Under the pieces are notes generated by a model, which made no database searches, was not told where the DNA came from, and saw nothing but the letters and a program-made list of their open reading frames with translations. The position numbers were made by a program, and so were the translations under genes. A stretch of 49,925 bases of DNA from positions 1 to 49,925 of the forward strand of contig DCGQ01000020.1 in assembly GCA_002314635.1 (NCBI GenBank), written 5' to 3'. This document shows, one piece after another, positions 22,326 through 31,032 of this stretch (position 1 is the first letter of the stretch; the number at the start of each line of letters is the position of its first letter). Source of the stretch: Clostridiales bacterium UBA1774. GTDB lineage: Bacteria; Bacillota; Clostridia; Oscillospirales; Oscillospiraceae.

Positions 22326-22354
22326 TTGACGGACAGGCCGCACCGTGGTAAACT
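22326..22354 (+). promoter_or_regulatory. Promoter of the 198-residue membrane protein gene
   Basis: TTGACG (22326-22331) and TAAACT (22349-22354) are 17 bases apart, with TGG just before the -10 (TGGTAAACT). The same TGGTAAACT core recurs before gpsA at 23045-23053. Confidence 0.7.
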
Positions 22355-22385
22355 GTCGGTATTCTACAGAACGGGGGAGCATCCC

Positions 22386-22982
22386 ATGCACGAAACGACT
22401 GTGCCGGAAGGCCGCTGGGAACGGCTGAACTACTGGCTGGAAAATGTATTCTGGTATCACTATAAATGGTATTATTTCGCCGGTGTCTTTGTTGCCGTGC
22501 TGCTGATCACCTCTCTGGTGTCGTGGATCGGCAAGGTGGATTACGACTGGACGGTGCAGTATGTCCATGCCGGTGCGGCGGACGAAGCAGCTTCGGCGGA
22601 GCTGCAGCGCCGTTTTCAGACTGCCGCCACGGATGAGTCCGGCAACGGCAAGGTGCAGGTGCAGATCAATGAGTTTGCCGAAACCACCGATCCGGGTCGG
22701 ATGGATCTTCTGGGTCTGCTGCGGGACGGGGACCGGATTCTCTATGTGCTGGATGAAACCACACTGGCCGCCTGCCGGGAGCTTGGCTATTTTGAAACCG
22801 TGACCCCGCTGGGAAACGGCCTTTATGCCGCCGTGTGGGATACGCCCATCACGCCCTACACCATGGCTGATTTTGAAGGCTACGGCTACACGCAGGATCA
22901 GATCGATGAATCCAACGCCTACCGGGAAGGAAAGCATCTGGAACTGGTGGAAGCTGCCCGCGTCATTCTGGACAATCTGTAA
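22386..22982 (+). CDS. Membrane-anchored protein of unknown function
   Basis: The 198-residue protein has a short cytoplasmic N-terminus (ERLNYWLENVFWYHYKWYYF), one membrane segment at about residues 28-47 (AGVFVAVLLITSLVSWIG) and an outside domain of about 150 residues. The outside part has alternating strands and helices (LLRDGDRILYVLDETTLAAC, then ITPYTMADFEGYGYTQDQ). The start is set by GGGGGAG 6 bases upstream. I do not recognise the family. Location between spoIIR and gpsA gives no firm clue, and it has its own promoter and terminator. Confidence 0.8.
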   Translation: MHETTVPEGRWERLNYWLENVFWYHYKWYYFAGVFVAVLLITSLVSWIGKVDYDWTVQYVHAGAADEAASAELQRRFQTAATDESGNGKVQVQINEFAETTDPGRMDLLGLLRDGDRILYVLDETTLAACRELGYFETVTPLGNGLYAAVWDTPITPYTMADFEGYGYTQDQIDESNAYREGKHLELVEAARVILDNL

Positions 22983-22985
22983 CAG

Positions 22986-23015
22986 AAAACCCGCCGAAGA
23001 TCGGCGGGTTTTTCC
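22986..23015 (+). terminator. Terminator after the 198-residue membrane protein gene
   Basis: A stem AACCCGCCGA / TCGGCGGGTT with a two- to four-base loop is followed by a T run, four bases after the stop codon. Confidence 0.88.
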
Positions 23016-23025
23016 TTCATTTTCT

Positions 23026-23053
23026 TGAATTTTCCGCTGGGGCATGGTAAACT
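23026..23053 (+). promoter_or_regulatory. Candidate promoter of gpsA
   Basis: TTGAAT (23026-23031) is 16 bases upstream of TAAACT (23048-23053), with TGG directly before the -10. It matches the promoter before the upstream gene in its TGGTAAACT core. Confidence 0.6.
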
Positions 23054-23088
23054 TGGCATCATTCCGAACGATCAGCAAAGGAGCATCC

Positions 23089-24087
23089 ATGAATATCATC
23101 GTGTTGGGCAGCGGCGCATGGGGAACCGCGCTGGCCATGCTGCTGGTACAGAACGGGCATCGGGTGACCCTATGGTGCCGAAATCCGGAAAAAGCGCAGG
23201 AAATGCGCCTTACGCTGCAAAACCCCAGATTGGAGGGCGTTTCCCTGCCGCCTGCGCTTTCCGTCTCCCACAGGCTGGAAGACGCACGGGAAGCGGAGCT
23301 GGTGCTGTTCGCCACGCCGTCCTTTTCCATCCGGGAAACGGCGCAGGCCGCCGCGCCCTTTCTCCGGCCGGATTCGATCCTGCTTTCCGCTGCCAAGGGT
23401 GTGGAGCAGGATACCTGTCTTCGTATGACGGAGATTCTGCGGCAGGTCTGCGGCAGCAGCCATCCGGTCGCTGCTCTGTCCGGTCCCTCCCACGCGGAGG
23501 AGGTAGCGCGGCAGATGCCCACCGGCGTGGTAGCCGCCTCTGAGGATCTTCAAACCGCAAAAGCGGTTCAGGACGTGTTTATGAACCCCTATTTCCGTGT
23601 CTATACCAACACGGATATCATCGGGGTAGAGCTTTGCGGTGCGCTGAAAAACATTGTGGCACTGGGCTGCGGCATTGCGGACGGACTGGGCTACGGAGAC
23701 AATGCCCGTGCGCTGCTGATCACCCGCGCCATGAGCGAGGCCGGTACGCTGTGCTTCCGCGCCGGGGGAAAGGGTTCCACCATCGGCGGTCTTGCCGGTA
23801 CCGGCGATCTGATCGTCACCTGCACCTCCCGCCACTCCCGGAACCACCGGGCGGGCATTCTGATCGGACAGGGGCATTCCGTGGAGGAAGCCATCCGGCA
23901 GGTAGGCGCAGTAGTAGAGGGATATTACGCCGCTCACAGCTTCCGCAGGCTGGCGGAAAAGCTGCAGGTTCCCATGCCCATCTGTGAGAGCATCCATGCC
24001 GTTCTGTATCACGGAATGCGGCCCGACGGGGCCATGCGTCTCCTGATGGAGCGGGACCGAAAGGAAGAATTTCCCAGCCATGGATAA
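23089..24087 (+). CDS. gpsA: Glycerol-3-phosphate dehydrogenase [NAD(P)+]
   Basis: The 332-residue enzyme reduces dihydroxyacetone phosphate to sn-glycerol-3-phosphate for phospholipid synthesis. The Rossmann motif GSGAWGTALA is at residues 7-16, followed by LSGPSHAEEVARQMP near 137, the catalytic-Lys region GALKNIVALGCGIADGLGYG near 184 and GLAGTGDLIVTCTSRHSRNH near 227. The start with AAGGAG upstream is preferred over a longer frame. All expected motifs are intact and the length is normal. Confidence 0.97.
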   Translation: MNIIVLGSGAWGTALAMLLVQNGHRVTLWCRNPEKAQEMRLTLQNPRLEGVSLPPALSVSHRLEDAREAELVLFATPSFSIRETAQAAAPFLRPDSILLSAAKGVEQDTCLRMTEILRQVCGSSHPVAALSGPSHAEEVARQMPTGVVAASEDLQTAKAVQDVFMNPYFRVYTNTDIIGVELCGALKNIVALGCGIADGLGYGDNARALLITRAMSEAGTLCFRAGGKGSTIGGLAGTGDLIVTCTSRHSRNHRAGILIGQGHSVEEAIRQVGAVVEGYYAAHSFRRLAEKLQVPMPICESIHAVLYHGMRPDGAMRLLMERDRKEEFPSHG

Positions 24088-24121
24088 ACCGCACAGCGTC
24101 TTGCGCCGTCTCTCCCGTATA

Positions 24122-24160
24122 TGCAAAAAGCACCGGGCCAACCACCCGGTGCTTTTTGCA
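24122..24160. terminator. Bidirectional terminator between gpsA and the ABC exporter genes
   Basis: A long perfect stem (TGCAAAAAGCACCGGG with its complement) with a short loop (CCAACCA) carries A runs on one arm and T runs on the other. It can end both the plus-strand gpsA transcript and the minus-strand exporter transcript. Confidence 0.92.
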
Positions 24161-24170
24161 TTTCGATCTA

Positions 24171-25979
24171 TCAGCTCTGCGCCAGCAATTCCTTGATCTG
24201 GCTGGTATACAGCTCGTAATACAGGCCCTTCTTTGCCATCAGCGCATCATGGTTGCCTTCCTCGGCGATCACGCCGCCGTTGATGTAGAAGATCCGGTCG
24301 CAGTTGCGGATGGTGCTGAGGCGGTGAGCCACGATGAAGGAGGTGCGGCCCTTCAGCAGTGCGGAGATGCCGTCCTGCACCAGACGTTCGGTGTTGGTAT
24401 CCACGCAGGAGGTGGCCTCATCCAGAATCAGAATGCGGGGGTCGCTGAGCAGGGTACGGGCAAAGGAGATCAGCTGCTTCTGACCGGCGGAGAGGCCTTC
24501 GCCCCGCTCCTTGGTCTCGGTCTGGTAGCCGTCCTCCATATCCCGGATGAAGTCGTCCGCATGGACGGCCTTGGCAGCGGCAATACATTCCTCATCGGTG
24601 GCGTCCAGACGGCCGTAGCGGATGTTGTCCATGATGGTGCCGGAGAAGATGAAGGTATCCTGCTGCATGACGCCCATCTGCCTGCGGAGAGAGTTCAGCG
24701 TGACCTTCTGCAGGTCGTGGCCGTCAATGGCGACCTCGCCGTCCGTCACATTGTAGAACCGGCTCAGCAGGTTCACGATGGTGCTCTTGCCTGCCCCGGT
24801 GGGGCCTACCAGTGCGATGGATTCGCCCGCCTTCACATGGAAGTTTACACGCTTGATGACCGGGATTCCCTTTTCATACTCAAACAGCACATTGTTGAAG
24901 TCCACCTTGCCGCTGATGGGAGGCAGTTCCTTGGCGCCCTCGTTGTCCTCCACGCTGACCGGCTCGTCCAGCACCTGGAAAATACGCTCCAGATAGCTCA
25001 TGGCGTCCATCAGCTGGTTGTAGATGTTGCCGATGGTCATGATGGGGGCCCAGAACTGGTTGGAGTAGCTGACCATGGCGGAAATTGCGCCGATCTGAAC
25101 CACACCCTCCAGAATGAAATCATCCCGGAACCAGTATACGGCGGCGATGTAGATGGTGCATTTCACCAGACGCATCAGCATGGCGGCGATGGGGTACATA
25201 CCGTGAGCCACATAGGCGGCACGCAGCTTGTAGAAGCGGTTTTCCTTCAGCAGACCCGCGAAGATATTGCTGTTCATGTCCTCCCGGGCGAAGGCCTGCG
25301 TGACCTTGGCGCCGTTGATGTTCTCGGACAGGTACGCGGTCACATTGGACTGCTTGTTGGCTGCCTTCTGACGGTAGCGCCGCTGCATGGGCTTGGTCAG
25401 CGCCACGTAGACGATGAAGATGGGCAGACCGGCCAGAACCACCAGCGTCATCTTGGGACTGAGGGTCAGCATGAAGATGAAGATGATGATCAGGTTGATC
25501 ATGGCCAGAATGGCATTGACCAGACCGTTGGTCAGGAAGTCGGATACGTTGTTCACATAGTTGATCACACGGGTCAGGATCTTGCCATGGGGACGGCTGT
25601 CGTAATAATCGAAGCCCAGCTTCTGCAGATGGGTATACACATCTGTACGCATATCCGTGGTCATCTTCTGGCTGGTTTTGACCGAGATGATGCTCTTGGC
25701 ACGGTTGATGAAGATTGTGCCGATGTTGATCAGCAGGTAGCCGCCGCCCAGCACCAGAATGGTGCCGATGACCTTATTGCCCTGCGGAATCAGCTTGTCA
25801 ATGATGTAAGCCTGAATGCGGGGCGTCAGCAGTGCCAGTATGCTGGAGAAAATGGCCAGCGCGAACATGAGGATGATCTGCTTCTTATACTTTTTGACAT
25901 AGACCAGACTGCGCTTGAATTGGGGCCAGTTAAAGGGTGCATCCAGTTCCTCGTCCACATTGAACTTGTTTCTTGCCAT
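24171..25979 (-). CDS. ABC exporter half-transporter with canonical ATPase site
   Basis: The 602-residue protein has a six-helix membrane domain (about residues 30-330) and an ATPase domain (about 355-595). ATPase motifs are Walker A GPTGAGKST, signature GLSAGQKQ (LSAGQ instead of LSGGQ), Walker B ILILDEATSCVD with the catalytic Glu, and H-loop IVAHRLST. It pairs with the gene upstream, whose start/stop overlap (TAATG) shows coupling. Together they form a heterodimeric multidrug- or lipid-type exporter of the BmrCD/TM287-288 class. The substrate cannot be deduced. Confidence 0.93.
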   Translation of the reverse strand: MARNKFNVDEELDAPFNWPQFKRSLVYVKKYKKQIILMFALAIFSSILALLTPRIQAYIIDKLIPQGNKVIGTILVLGGGYLLINIGTIFINRAKSIISVKTSQKMTTDMRTDVYTHLQKLGFDYYDSRPHGKILTRVINYVNNVSDFLTNGLVNAILAMINLIIIFIFMLTLSPKMTLVVLAGLPIFIVYVALTKPMQRRYRQKAANKQSNVTAYLSENINGAKVTQAFAREDMNSNIFAGLLKENRFYKLRAAYVAHGMYPIAAMLMRLVKCTIYIAAVYWFRDDFILEGVVQIGAISAMVSYSNQFWAPIMTIGNIYNQLMDAMSYLERIFQVLDEPVSVEDNEGAKELPPISGKVDFNNVLFEYEKGIPVIKRVNFHVKAGESIALVGPTGAGKSTIVNLLSRFYNVTDGEVAIDGHDLQKVTLNSLRRQMGVMQQDTFIFSGTIMDNIRYGRLDATDEECIAAAKAVHADDFIRDMEDGYQTETKERGEGLSAGQKQLISFARTLLSDPRILILDEATSCVDTNTERLVQDGISALLKGRTSFIVAHRLSTIRNCDRIFYINGGVIAEEGNHDALMAKKGLYYELYTSQIKELLAQS

Positions 25980-27727
25980 TACACCGCACCCCCTTCCATG
26001 GCTTCTTCGTCCAGACCGTGCTGCATCACACAGGTCTTGTAGTAATATCCCTTGCGGGCCATCAGATCCTTATGGGTGCCTTCTTCCAGAATCCTGCCCT
26101 TATCCAAAATGTAGATGTAGTCCGCCTGCTTCACGGAGGACACACGCTGGGCAATGATAATGGTGGTGCACTTGTCCGGCATTTCGGCCAGATGCTTCTG
26201 AATGTACTCCTCGGTCTCCATATCCACGGCGGAGGTGGTATCATCCAGAATCAGGATGGGCGCATGCTTGGCAATGGCGCGGGCCAGACTGACGCGCTGC
26301 TTCTGACCGCCGGAAAGGCCGGTGCCCCGTTCGCCCACGATGGTGTCGTATTTTTCCGGCATACCGGAAATAAACTCATCTGCGTCCGCGATCACGGAGG
26401 AATTCAGAATGTTCTCCATGCTGGTCTCGGGCACACCGTAGGCGATGTTGGATTCCACGGTGTCGGAGAACAGGAACACATCCTGCATGGTGAGTCCGAT
26501 GTGCTGCCGAAGCTTCTTCAGCGGCCACTTCCGCACATCCACGCCGTCAATGGTGACGCTGCCCCTGCTCACATCCACGAAGCGGTCGATCACATTCACC
26601 AGCGTGGTCTTGCCGCAGCCGGTGGGACCCATCACGCCGATCACCTGACCGGCCTTGATGTGCATATTCACATCGTCCAGCACCTTGGCCGCGCCGTATT
26701 CCAGCGTCACATGGTTCAGCTCCACATTGCCCTTCACTTCTGCGGGGCTTTCATCCTTCTCCGGATCCTGCAGCTCCACATCCATGAAGTACAGCTCCTG
26801 TACCTTTTCCATGGAGGCCTTGAAGCGCTGGATGTCGTTGACCAGCATACCCATCATCAGCAGAGGCTCATTCAGCGTCCATGCGAAGGTGAGGAACAGG
26901 GTCAGCTCGCCCAGGGTGATGTTGCCCTTGATGACCATGATGGAACCCACCACCAGATTGATCACGGTGATGATGGAGGCCAGCGAGTCGATGATGGGGC
27001 CGTAGCGCAGCCAGATCATGGTGGCCTCGATGTTCCGATCCTTGTAGGCGTTGTTTTCCTCCTGGAACTTCTCCATTTCGAAGTCCTCGCGGACGAAAGC
27101 CTTGACCACCCGGTTGCCTGCGATGTTTTCGGCGACCACGGCGTTCAGGTTGCTCAGCTGCTTTCTGGCCTTTTTGAAGGCGGGGTGCAGCTTTTTGCCC
27201 ATCTTATTGGCCGCAATCGCGGTAAAGGGGGCAACGCAGAGGAGAATCAGCGTGTACTGCCAGTTGATCCGCATGAACACGAAAATGGCCACGCACAGCA
27301 TCAGGGCAAATTCCACGGTGCGGGGGATGACGAAGGAGAGGGCACGGTTGATGACCTCCACATCGCCGGAGCATTTGTTGATGATATCGCCGGCCTTGTT
27401 TTCCCGGTAATAGCCGGTGGTCAGCGTCATCAGCTTGCGGAACAGCGCGTCTTTCAGGCGCATGACCGCGGTTTCGGATGCCTGTTCCGACAGAATGCTG
27501 GTAAAATACCGGCAGGCGGAAAAGGCAAGGCCCACCGCAAGGCTCAGGCCCAGCATGGGCAGCAGCCGATCGAACTGCTGCGGCATAAGAACATCATCGA
27601 CAATGTCCGAGAATATATAAGGTTCCCAGGCCATTAAGCCGACGCCGACGATATTCAGGATGATGGCAAGCAAAAGACGGTACTTGTACTTGCCCATCCA
27701 GTCAATCGCCCATTTGAACTGCTTCAA
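25979..27727 (-). CDS. ABC exporter half-transporter with degenerate ATPase site, TTG start
   Basis: The 582-residue partner has the same layout: a membrane domain, then an ATPase domain with GPTGCGKTT and GLSGGQKQRVSLARA. Its Walker B is ILILDDTTSAVD, with Asp in place of the catalytic Glu, and its H-loop His is replaced by Gln (IIIAQRVSS). It should therefore contribute a non-hydrolysing site, as in known heterodimeric exporters. The start is TTG at 27727 with TAGGAG about 10 bases upstream. The HD-domain gene ends 21 bases upstream on the same strand, so the three genes form one transcript. Confidence 0.9.
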   Translation of the reverse strand: MKQFKWAIDWMGKYKYRLLLAIILNIVGVGLMAWEPYIFSDIVDDVLMPQQFDRLLPMLGLSLAVGLAFSACRYFTSILSEQASETAVMRLKDALFRKLMTLTTGYYRENKAGDIINKCSGDVEVINRALSFVIPRTVEFALMLCVAIFVFMRINWQYTLILLCVAPFTAIAANKMGKKLHPAFKKARKQLSNLNAVVAENIAGNRVVKAFVREDFEMEKFQEENNAYKDRNIEATMIWLRYGPIIDSLASIITVINLVVGSIMVIKGNITLGELTLFLTFAWTLNEPLLMMGMLVNDIQRFKASMEKVQELYFMDVELQDPEKDESPAEVKGNVELNHVTLEYGAAKVLDDVNMHIKAGQVIGVMGPTGCGKTTLVNVIDRFVDVSRGSVTIDGVDVRKWPLKKLRQHIGLTMQDVFLFSDTVESNIAYGVPETSMENILNSSVIADADEFISGMPEKYDTIVGERGTGLSGGQKQRVSLARAIAKHAPILILDDTTSAVDMETEEYIQKHLAEMPDKCTTIIIAQRVSSVKQADYIYILDKGRILEEGTHKDLMARKGYYYKTCVMQHGLDEEAMEGGAV

Positions 27728-27748
27728 GATTGACCAACTCCTATATTT

Positions 27749-28759
27749 TTATTTTTTTATTTCTTCCAGAAATAGAACGGCAAACAGCACCGCATCCACG
27801 GTAAACCCCCGGCAGCTCACGTGCAGCCGGATGTCCTTACAGGCCGTGGAGCCGTACTGCGTCCGGAACCGCTGCCGAAACGCCGAAAGCTTCGCCTCCG
27901 TCTCGCCGCTGTCATACCCCTGCACCGGCAGCCATGCCCGGAAAAAGGCCAGCGCGCCGCTGAGCAGACCGCATTCCCCCTCCGGCACGGATATCTCCGA
28001 AACGGCGCAGGTTTCGTCTGTCAGGTGCCGCAGCGTACAGGCAGCAGCCTCCGCACAACTCATGCCGCTGTCATAGCATTCCGAAACAAACGCTTTGGTT
28101 TTCTGAATGGTGGGCAGGTCGAAGCCTTCCAGACCGGTTCGCAGATTCTCCGCCTGTTCCAGCGCATCATACCGGTCAAACAGTGCCTGAGCAAAGACCG
28201 CCCGCTCTGCGCTGTGCTTTCTTCGCAGAAACTTGGGATCCAGATCGCGGATCCGTACCCGATCCAGTCCGTCTGCATCCTTCAGCATCTGACTGAGCAT
28301 CAGCGCACGCTCCCGGTTCTCCGGAGCGTATTTTTCCAGAATCGGTTCCAGAAAGCTGTCTCCCACGGAATGTGCTTCAATGCCCGCCTGCGCTTCCCGA
28401 AGCGCCTCCTCCGAAAGCTGCACCAGACCGGGCAGCTTTTCGGCGCTGCGTTTCCCGTGTGCGCCGTCCAGAAAATCGCAGTTCCGGCCGGTGTCGTGAT
28501 AGGAGCACATCAGGAGCAGCAGCCGGGAATCCGCTTCATTCAATGCCTCCGCCCATGCGCACATGGCGCCGTGGAGCATGGTGCGCTCAATGTGTCCGAT
28601 GCCATGCACATGGCTCATATACAGCGCATCCCGTTTCAGAGAACGTAGCGCGTCCTCCAGCATGGCGGCATAGGGACTTTCCAGGAAAGCGGAAACCGGC
28701 TCCTGCAGCTCTCCCCATGGCTGATGCAGCAGCTTCAAAAGGGTACTTTCCGCGGTCAT
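27749..28759 (-). CDS. HD-domain phosphohydrolase-like protein
   Basis: The 336-residue protein carries HD-superfamily metal ligands: MSHVHGIGHIERTMLHG near residues 48-64, CSYHDTGRNCDF near 84-95 (the H-D pair) and the later Asp in LKDADGLDRVR near 160. HD proteins hydrolyse phosphate esters, often nucleotides or cyclic dinucleotides. The C-terminal third (after residue 200) has no recognised domain. The start is set by AGGAGG 7 bases upstream. It leads the operon with the two ABC exporter genes. The substrate is unknown. Confidence 0.8.
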   Translation of the reverse strand: MTAESTLLKLLHQPWGELQEPVSAFLESPYAAMLEDALRSLKRDALYMSHVHGIGHIERTMLHGAMCAWAEALNEADSRLLLLMCSYHDTGRNCDFLDGAHGKRSAEKLPGLVQLSEEALREAQAGIEAHSVGDSFLEPILEKYAPENRERALMLSQMLKDADGLDRVRIRDLDPKFLRRKHSAERAVFAQALFDRYDALEQAENLRTGLEGFDLPTIQKTKAFVSECYDSGMSCAEAAACTLRHLTDETCAVSEISVPEGECGLLSGALAFFRAWLPVQGYDSGETEAKLSAFRQRFRTQYGSTACKDIRLHVSCRGFTVDAVLFAVLFLEEIKK

Positions 28760-28806
28760 ATTCCGTCCTCCTCCCATCTCAAGCGCTAAAACGAGACATT
28801 ATTACT

Positions 28807-28835
28807 AATATAGCATTCAAAAACATACTTTGCAA
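28807..28835 (-). promoter_or_regulatory. Promoter of the HD protein/ABC exporter operon
   Basis: On the minus strand TTGCAA (28830-28835) is 17 bases from TATATT (28807-28812). It lies back to back with the CoA-transferase promoter in an AT-rich divergent region. Confidence 0.7.
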
Positions 28836-28843
28836 TATAAATC

Positions 28844-28871
28844 TTGACAAAATGCGGTCGTATGTTATGAT
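28844..28871 (+). promoter_or_regulatory. Promoter of the CoA-transferase gene
   Basis: TTGACA (28844-28849) is 16 bases upstream of TATGAT (28866-28871). The transcript would begin near 28878, about 60 bases before the ATG. Confidence 0.78.
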
Positions 28872-28939
28872 AAACAGCATTAAGGGGCGGAATCACCGGC
28901 TCTGCTGTTTTGCTGCGAAGAAATCAGGGAGGTATGTGC

Positions 28940-30490
28940 ATGAAAAAACTGTATTCGATGGACGAAGCCGTATCGCTGATTCATGACGGTGACACGATCT
29001 GGATCAATTCCTTCGGCGGCTGCGCCTCCCCGGTAGACTTGAACAAGGCCATTACCTACCGGTTTCGGGAAACCGGGCATCCCCGTCATCTGACCGTGTG
29101 CAGCTCCTTCAGCTTTGCCGACTGGCGGACGGACAGCGATGTGGAAGGCTATATCTGCGAAGGCGGGGCCGACTGTGTGATTATCGGTTTTTTCGGCAGC
29201 CTATACGGCACCGCCAAGGCCATTCAGGAGAACCGGTTGGAGGGTTACAATCTCCCCGGCGGGGTCATGAGCCACATGATCCGGGCCGCTGCCTGCGGCA
29301 GCCGGGAGCTGTTCACCAAGATCGGCCTGAACCTGTTTGTGGATCCCCGGATGGGGCAATACCGGCTGAACGAGCGTTCCAAACGCACCATGGTGCATCT
29401 CTGGCAGGAGGGCGGTGAGACCGGCCTGCTTTACGATATTCCGCAGGTCAATGTGGCGCTGCTGAAAGCCAGCTACGCCGATGAGCGGGGCAATATCACC
29501 TTCGAAAACGAGGCCGCTTCCGTGGACTGCCTCAGCGTGGCACAGGCCACCCATCGCAACGGCGGCAAGGTCATCGTGCAGGTACGGGGCATTGTGCAGG
29601 GGCATATGCTGCCCCGCACCGTCAACGTGCCCGCCGCACTGGTGGACGCGGTGGTGGTGGTACCGGAGCAGCGGCAGCTCACCGCCATGGACGGCTATTT
29701 TGACTATGTATGCGGCAAATTCGTACCCACCGGCAGCATTCTCCGCGCCTGCCGGGACGAGATCCGCAGCCGCATCGGCGAGACCAGCCATCGGACGGCG
29801 CTGCATCGTGCCGTTGCCTGCCGCGCGGTACGGGAGCTGCAGGAGGGGCAGATCGCCAATATCGGCATCGGCATTCCGGAGCTGGTGGCGCAGGAGGTGC
29901 TGGACCGGGGTATTCTGGAAAAGGTGCATCTCTCCGTGGAATCCGGCCACACCGGCGGCTACCCGCTGGGCGGCAAGGGCTTCGGCGTATCCATCGGGCC
30001 GGACACCATGATGGACATGGCGCGGCAGTTTGATTTCTATGAGGGCGGCGGGCTGGATATCTGCTTCATCGGCACCCTGCAGGTGGATGCGGCAGGCAAT
30101 GTAAACGGACATCAGGCCCCGGGCAAGCTCAGCGGCATCGGCGGCTTCGCCAATATCAGCCAGACCACCAAGAAGGTGGTGTTCTGCATGACCTTCACCT
30201 CCGGCGGACTGGAGGGTGATTTTGACGGGCATTCCGTCACCATCACGAAGGAGGGTCGGATCCGCAAATTCCAGACCCAGATTCCCACCCGCAGCTTCGC
30301 GGTGGAAAACGCCCGTGCCATCGGGCAGGAGGTTCTGTATATCACGGAGCGTTGCGTTTTCCGGCTGACGGAGGAAGGTCTGCTGCTGACGGAGATTGCC
30401 CCGGGCATTGATCTGGAAAAGGACATTCTGGCTCAGATGCCCTTCCGGCCGAAGATCGCGGAAAAGCTGGAACTGATGCCGTTTGACTAA
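28940..30490 (+). CDS. Acyl-CoA:acetate/3-ketoacid CoA-transferase, fused alpha and beta domains
   Basis: The 516-residue protein is a family I CoA-transferase with both domains in one chain (PCT/YdiF type). It moves CoA between short-chain acids via a glutamyl-CoA thioester. The N-terminal half holds ISFGGC-like NSFGGCASPVDL near residue 29, and the C-terminal half starts near residue 285. The catalytic Glu is in LSVESGHTGG (Glu334), followed by GGKGFGVS and DICFIGTLQVDAAGNVNGHQ. The start is set by GGGAGG 7 bases upstream. It is monocistronic with its own promoter and terminator. Likely roles are butyrate/propionate or lactate fermentation; the acyl substrate is not evident. Confidence 0.92.
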   Translation: MKKLYSMDEAVSLIHDGDTIWINSFGGCASPVDLNKAITYRFRETGHPRHLTVCSSFSFADWRTDSDVEGYICEGGADCVIIGFFGSLYGTAKAIQENRLEGYNLPGGVMSHMIRAAACGSRELFTKIGLNLFVDPRMGQYRLNERSKRTMVHLWQEGGETGLLYDIPQVNVALLKASYADERGNITFENEAASVDCLSVAQATHRNGGKVIVQVRGIVQGHMLPRTVNVPAALVDAVVVVPEQRQLTAMDGYFDYVCGKFVPTGSILRACRDEIRSRIGETSHRTALHRAVACRAVRELQEGQIANIGIGIPELVAQEVLDRGILEKVHLSVESGHTGGYPLGGKGFGVSIGPDTMMDMARQFDFYEGGGLDICFIGTLQVDAAGNVNGHQAPGKLSGIGGFANISQTTKKVVFCMTFTSGGLEGDFDGHSVTITKEGRIRKFQTQIPTRSFAVENARAIGQEVLYITERCVFRLTEEGLLLTEIAPGIDLEKDILAQMPFRPKIAEKLELMPFD

Positions 30491-30495
30491 AACTG

Positions 30496-30534
30496 AAAGG
30501 CACCGGACTCGCTATGAAGTCCGATGCCTTTTTT
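30496..30534 (+). terminator. Terminator after the CoA-transferase gene
   Basis: AAAGGCACCGGACT pairs with AGTCCGATGCCTTT (one mismatch) around an eight-base loop and is followed by Ts. It sits between convergent genes and touches the end of the VanZ-like gene. Confidence 0.88.
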
Positions 30535-30992
30535 CATTTTGCCCGTTTTTTCCGCCGGTTCCAAAGCAGCCGCAGCGCCAGCAGGAACAGGATTCCGCAC
30601 ACCGCGCCGCCGAAATCCAGCCACACATCCTGCACCTGACTGCCTCGTTCACTGAAAATCTGCACGGTTTCGTCCGTCAGTGCGGAAAGCAACGTAAGCA
30701 GAAACGCCCACAGGGGATGGGCGGGAATGCTGCAGATCAGCGCCGTCATGGTAACGCCCAGCAGACCAAATTCCGTAAAATGCGCCAGCTTCCGCACCAG
30801 ATGCTCGGTCACATTTCCCTTCCCCACCACCAGCTCCAGAACGGGGCGAATCAGCTCCATGATCCTGTCGCTTTCATCCCGGGATTCCGGAATGCTTTTG
30901 GCAGAGCGGGTGAAGATAAAGGTCAGGAGCAGCAGATTTACAAGTATAAGGATACCGATTTTCACCGAATGTTTCATTTTCCTCCCATGCAC
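30534..30992 (-). CDS. VanZ-like membrane protein
   Basis: The 152-residue protein has an N-terminal membrane segment (IGILILVNLLLLTFIFT), then KLAHFTEFGLLG near residue 68, two more hydrophobic stretches, and FSERGSQVQDVWLDFGGAVC near 118. These are the hallmarks of the VanZ-like family (H-x-x-E-F and R...D..D...N/G). VanZ itself gives low-level teicoplanin resistance, but most relatives have unknown roles in the envelope. An alternative ATG lies 15 bases downstream; the first is kept because GGAG sits 5 bases ahead of it. Confidence 0.85.
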   Translation of the reverse strand: MHGRKMKHSVKIGILILVNLLLLTFIFTRSAKSIPESRDESDRIMELIRPVLELVVGKGNVTEHLVRKLAHFTEFGLLGVTMTALICSIPAHPLWAFLLTLLSALTDETVQIFSERGSQVQDVWLDFGGAVCGILFLLALRLLWNRRKKRAK

Positions 30993-31032
30993 GCTCCGAT
31001 CATAATGATTTCTCCCGTTCGGGAAAACCCGG

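Noticed and set aside
25979..27727. Asp for Glu and Gln for His in the ABC half-transporter read as an inactivated gene
   Set aside because: Such substitutions are normal in one half of heterodimeric exporters, and the partner has a complete site. The frame is otherwise intact.
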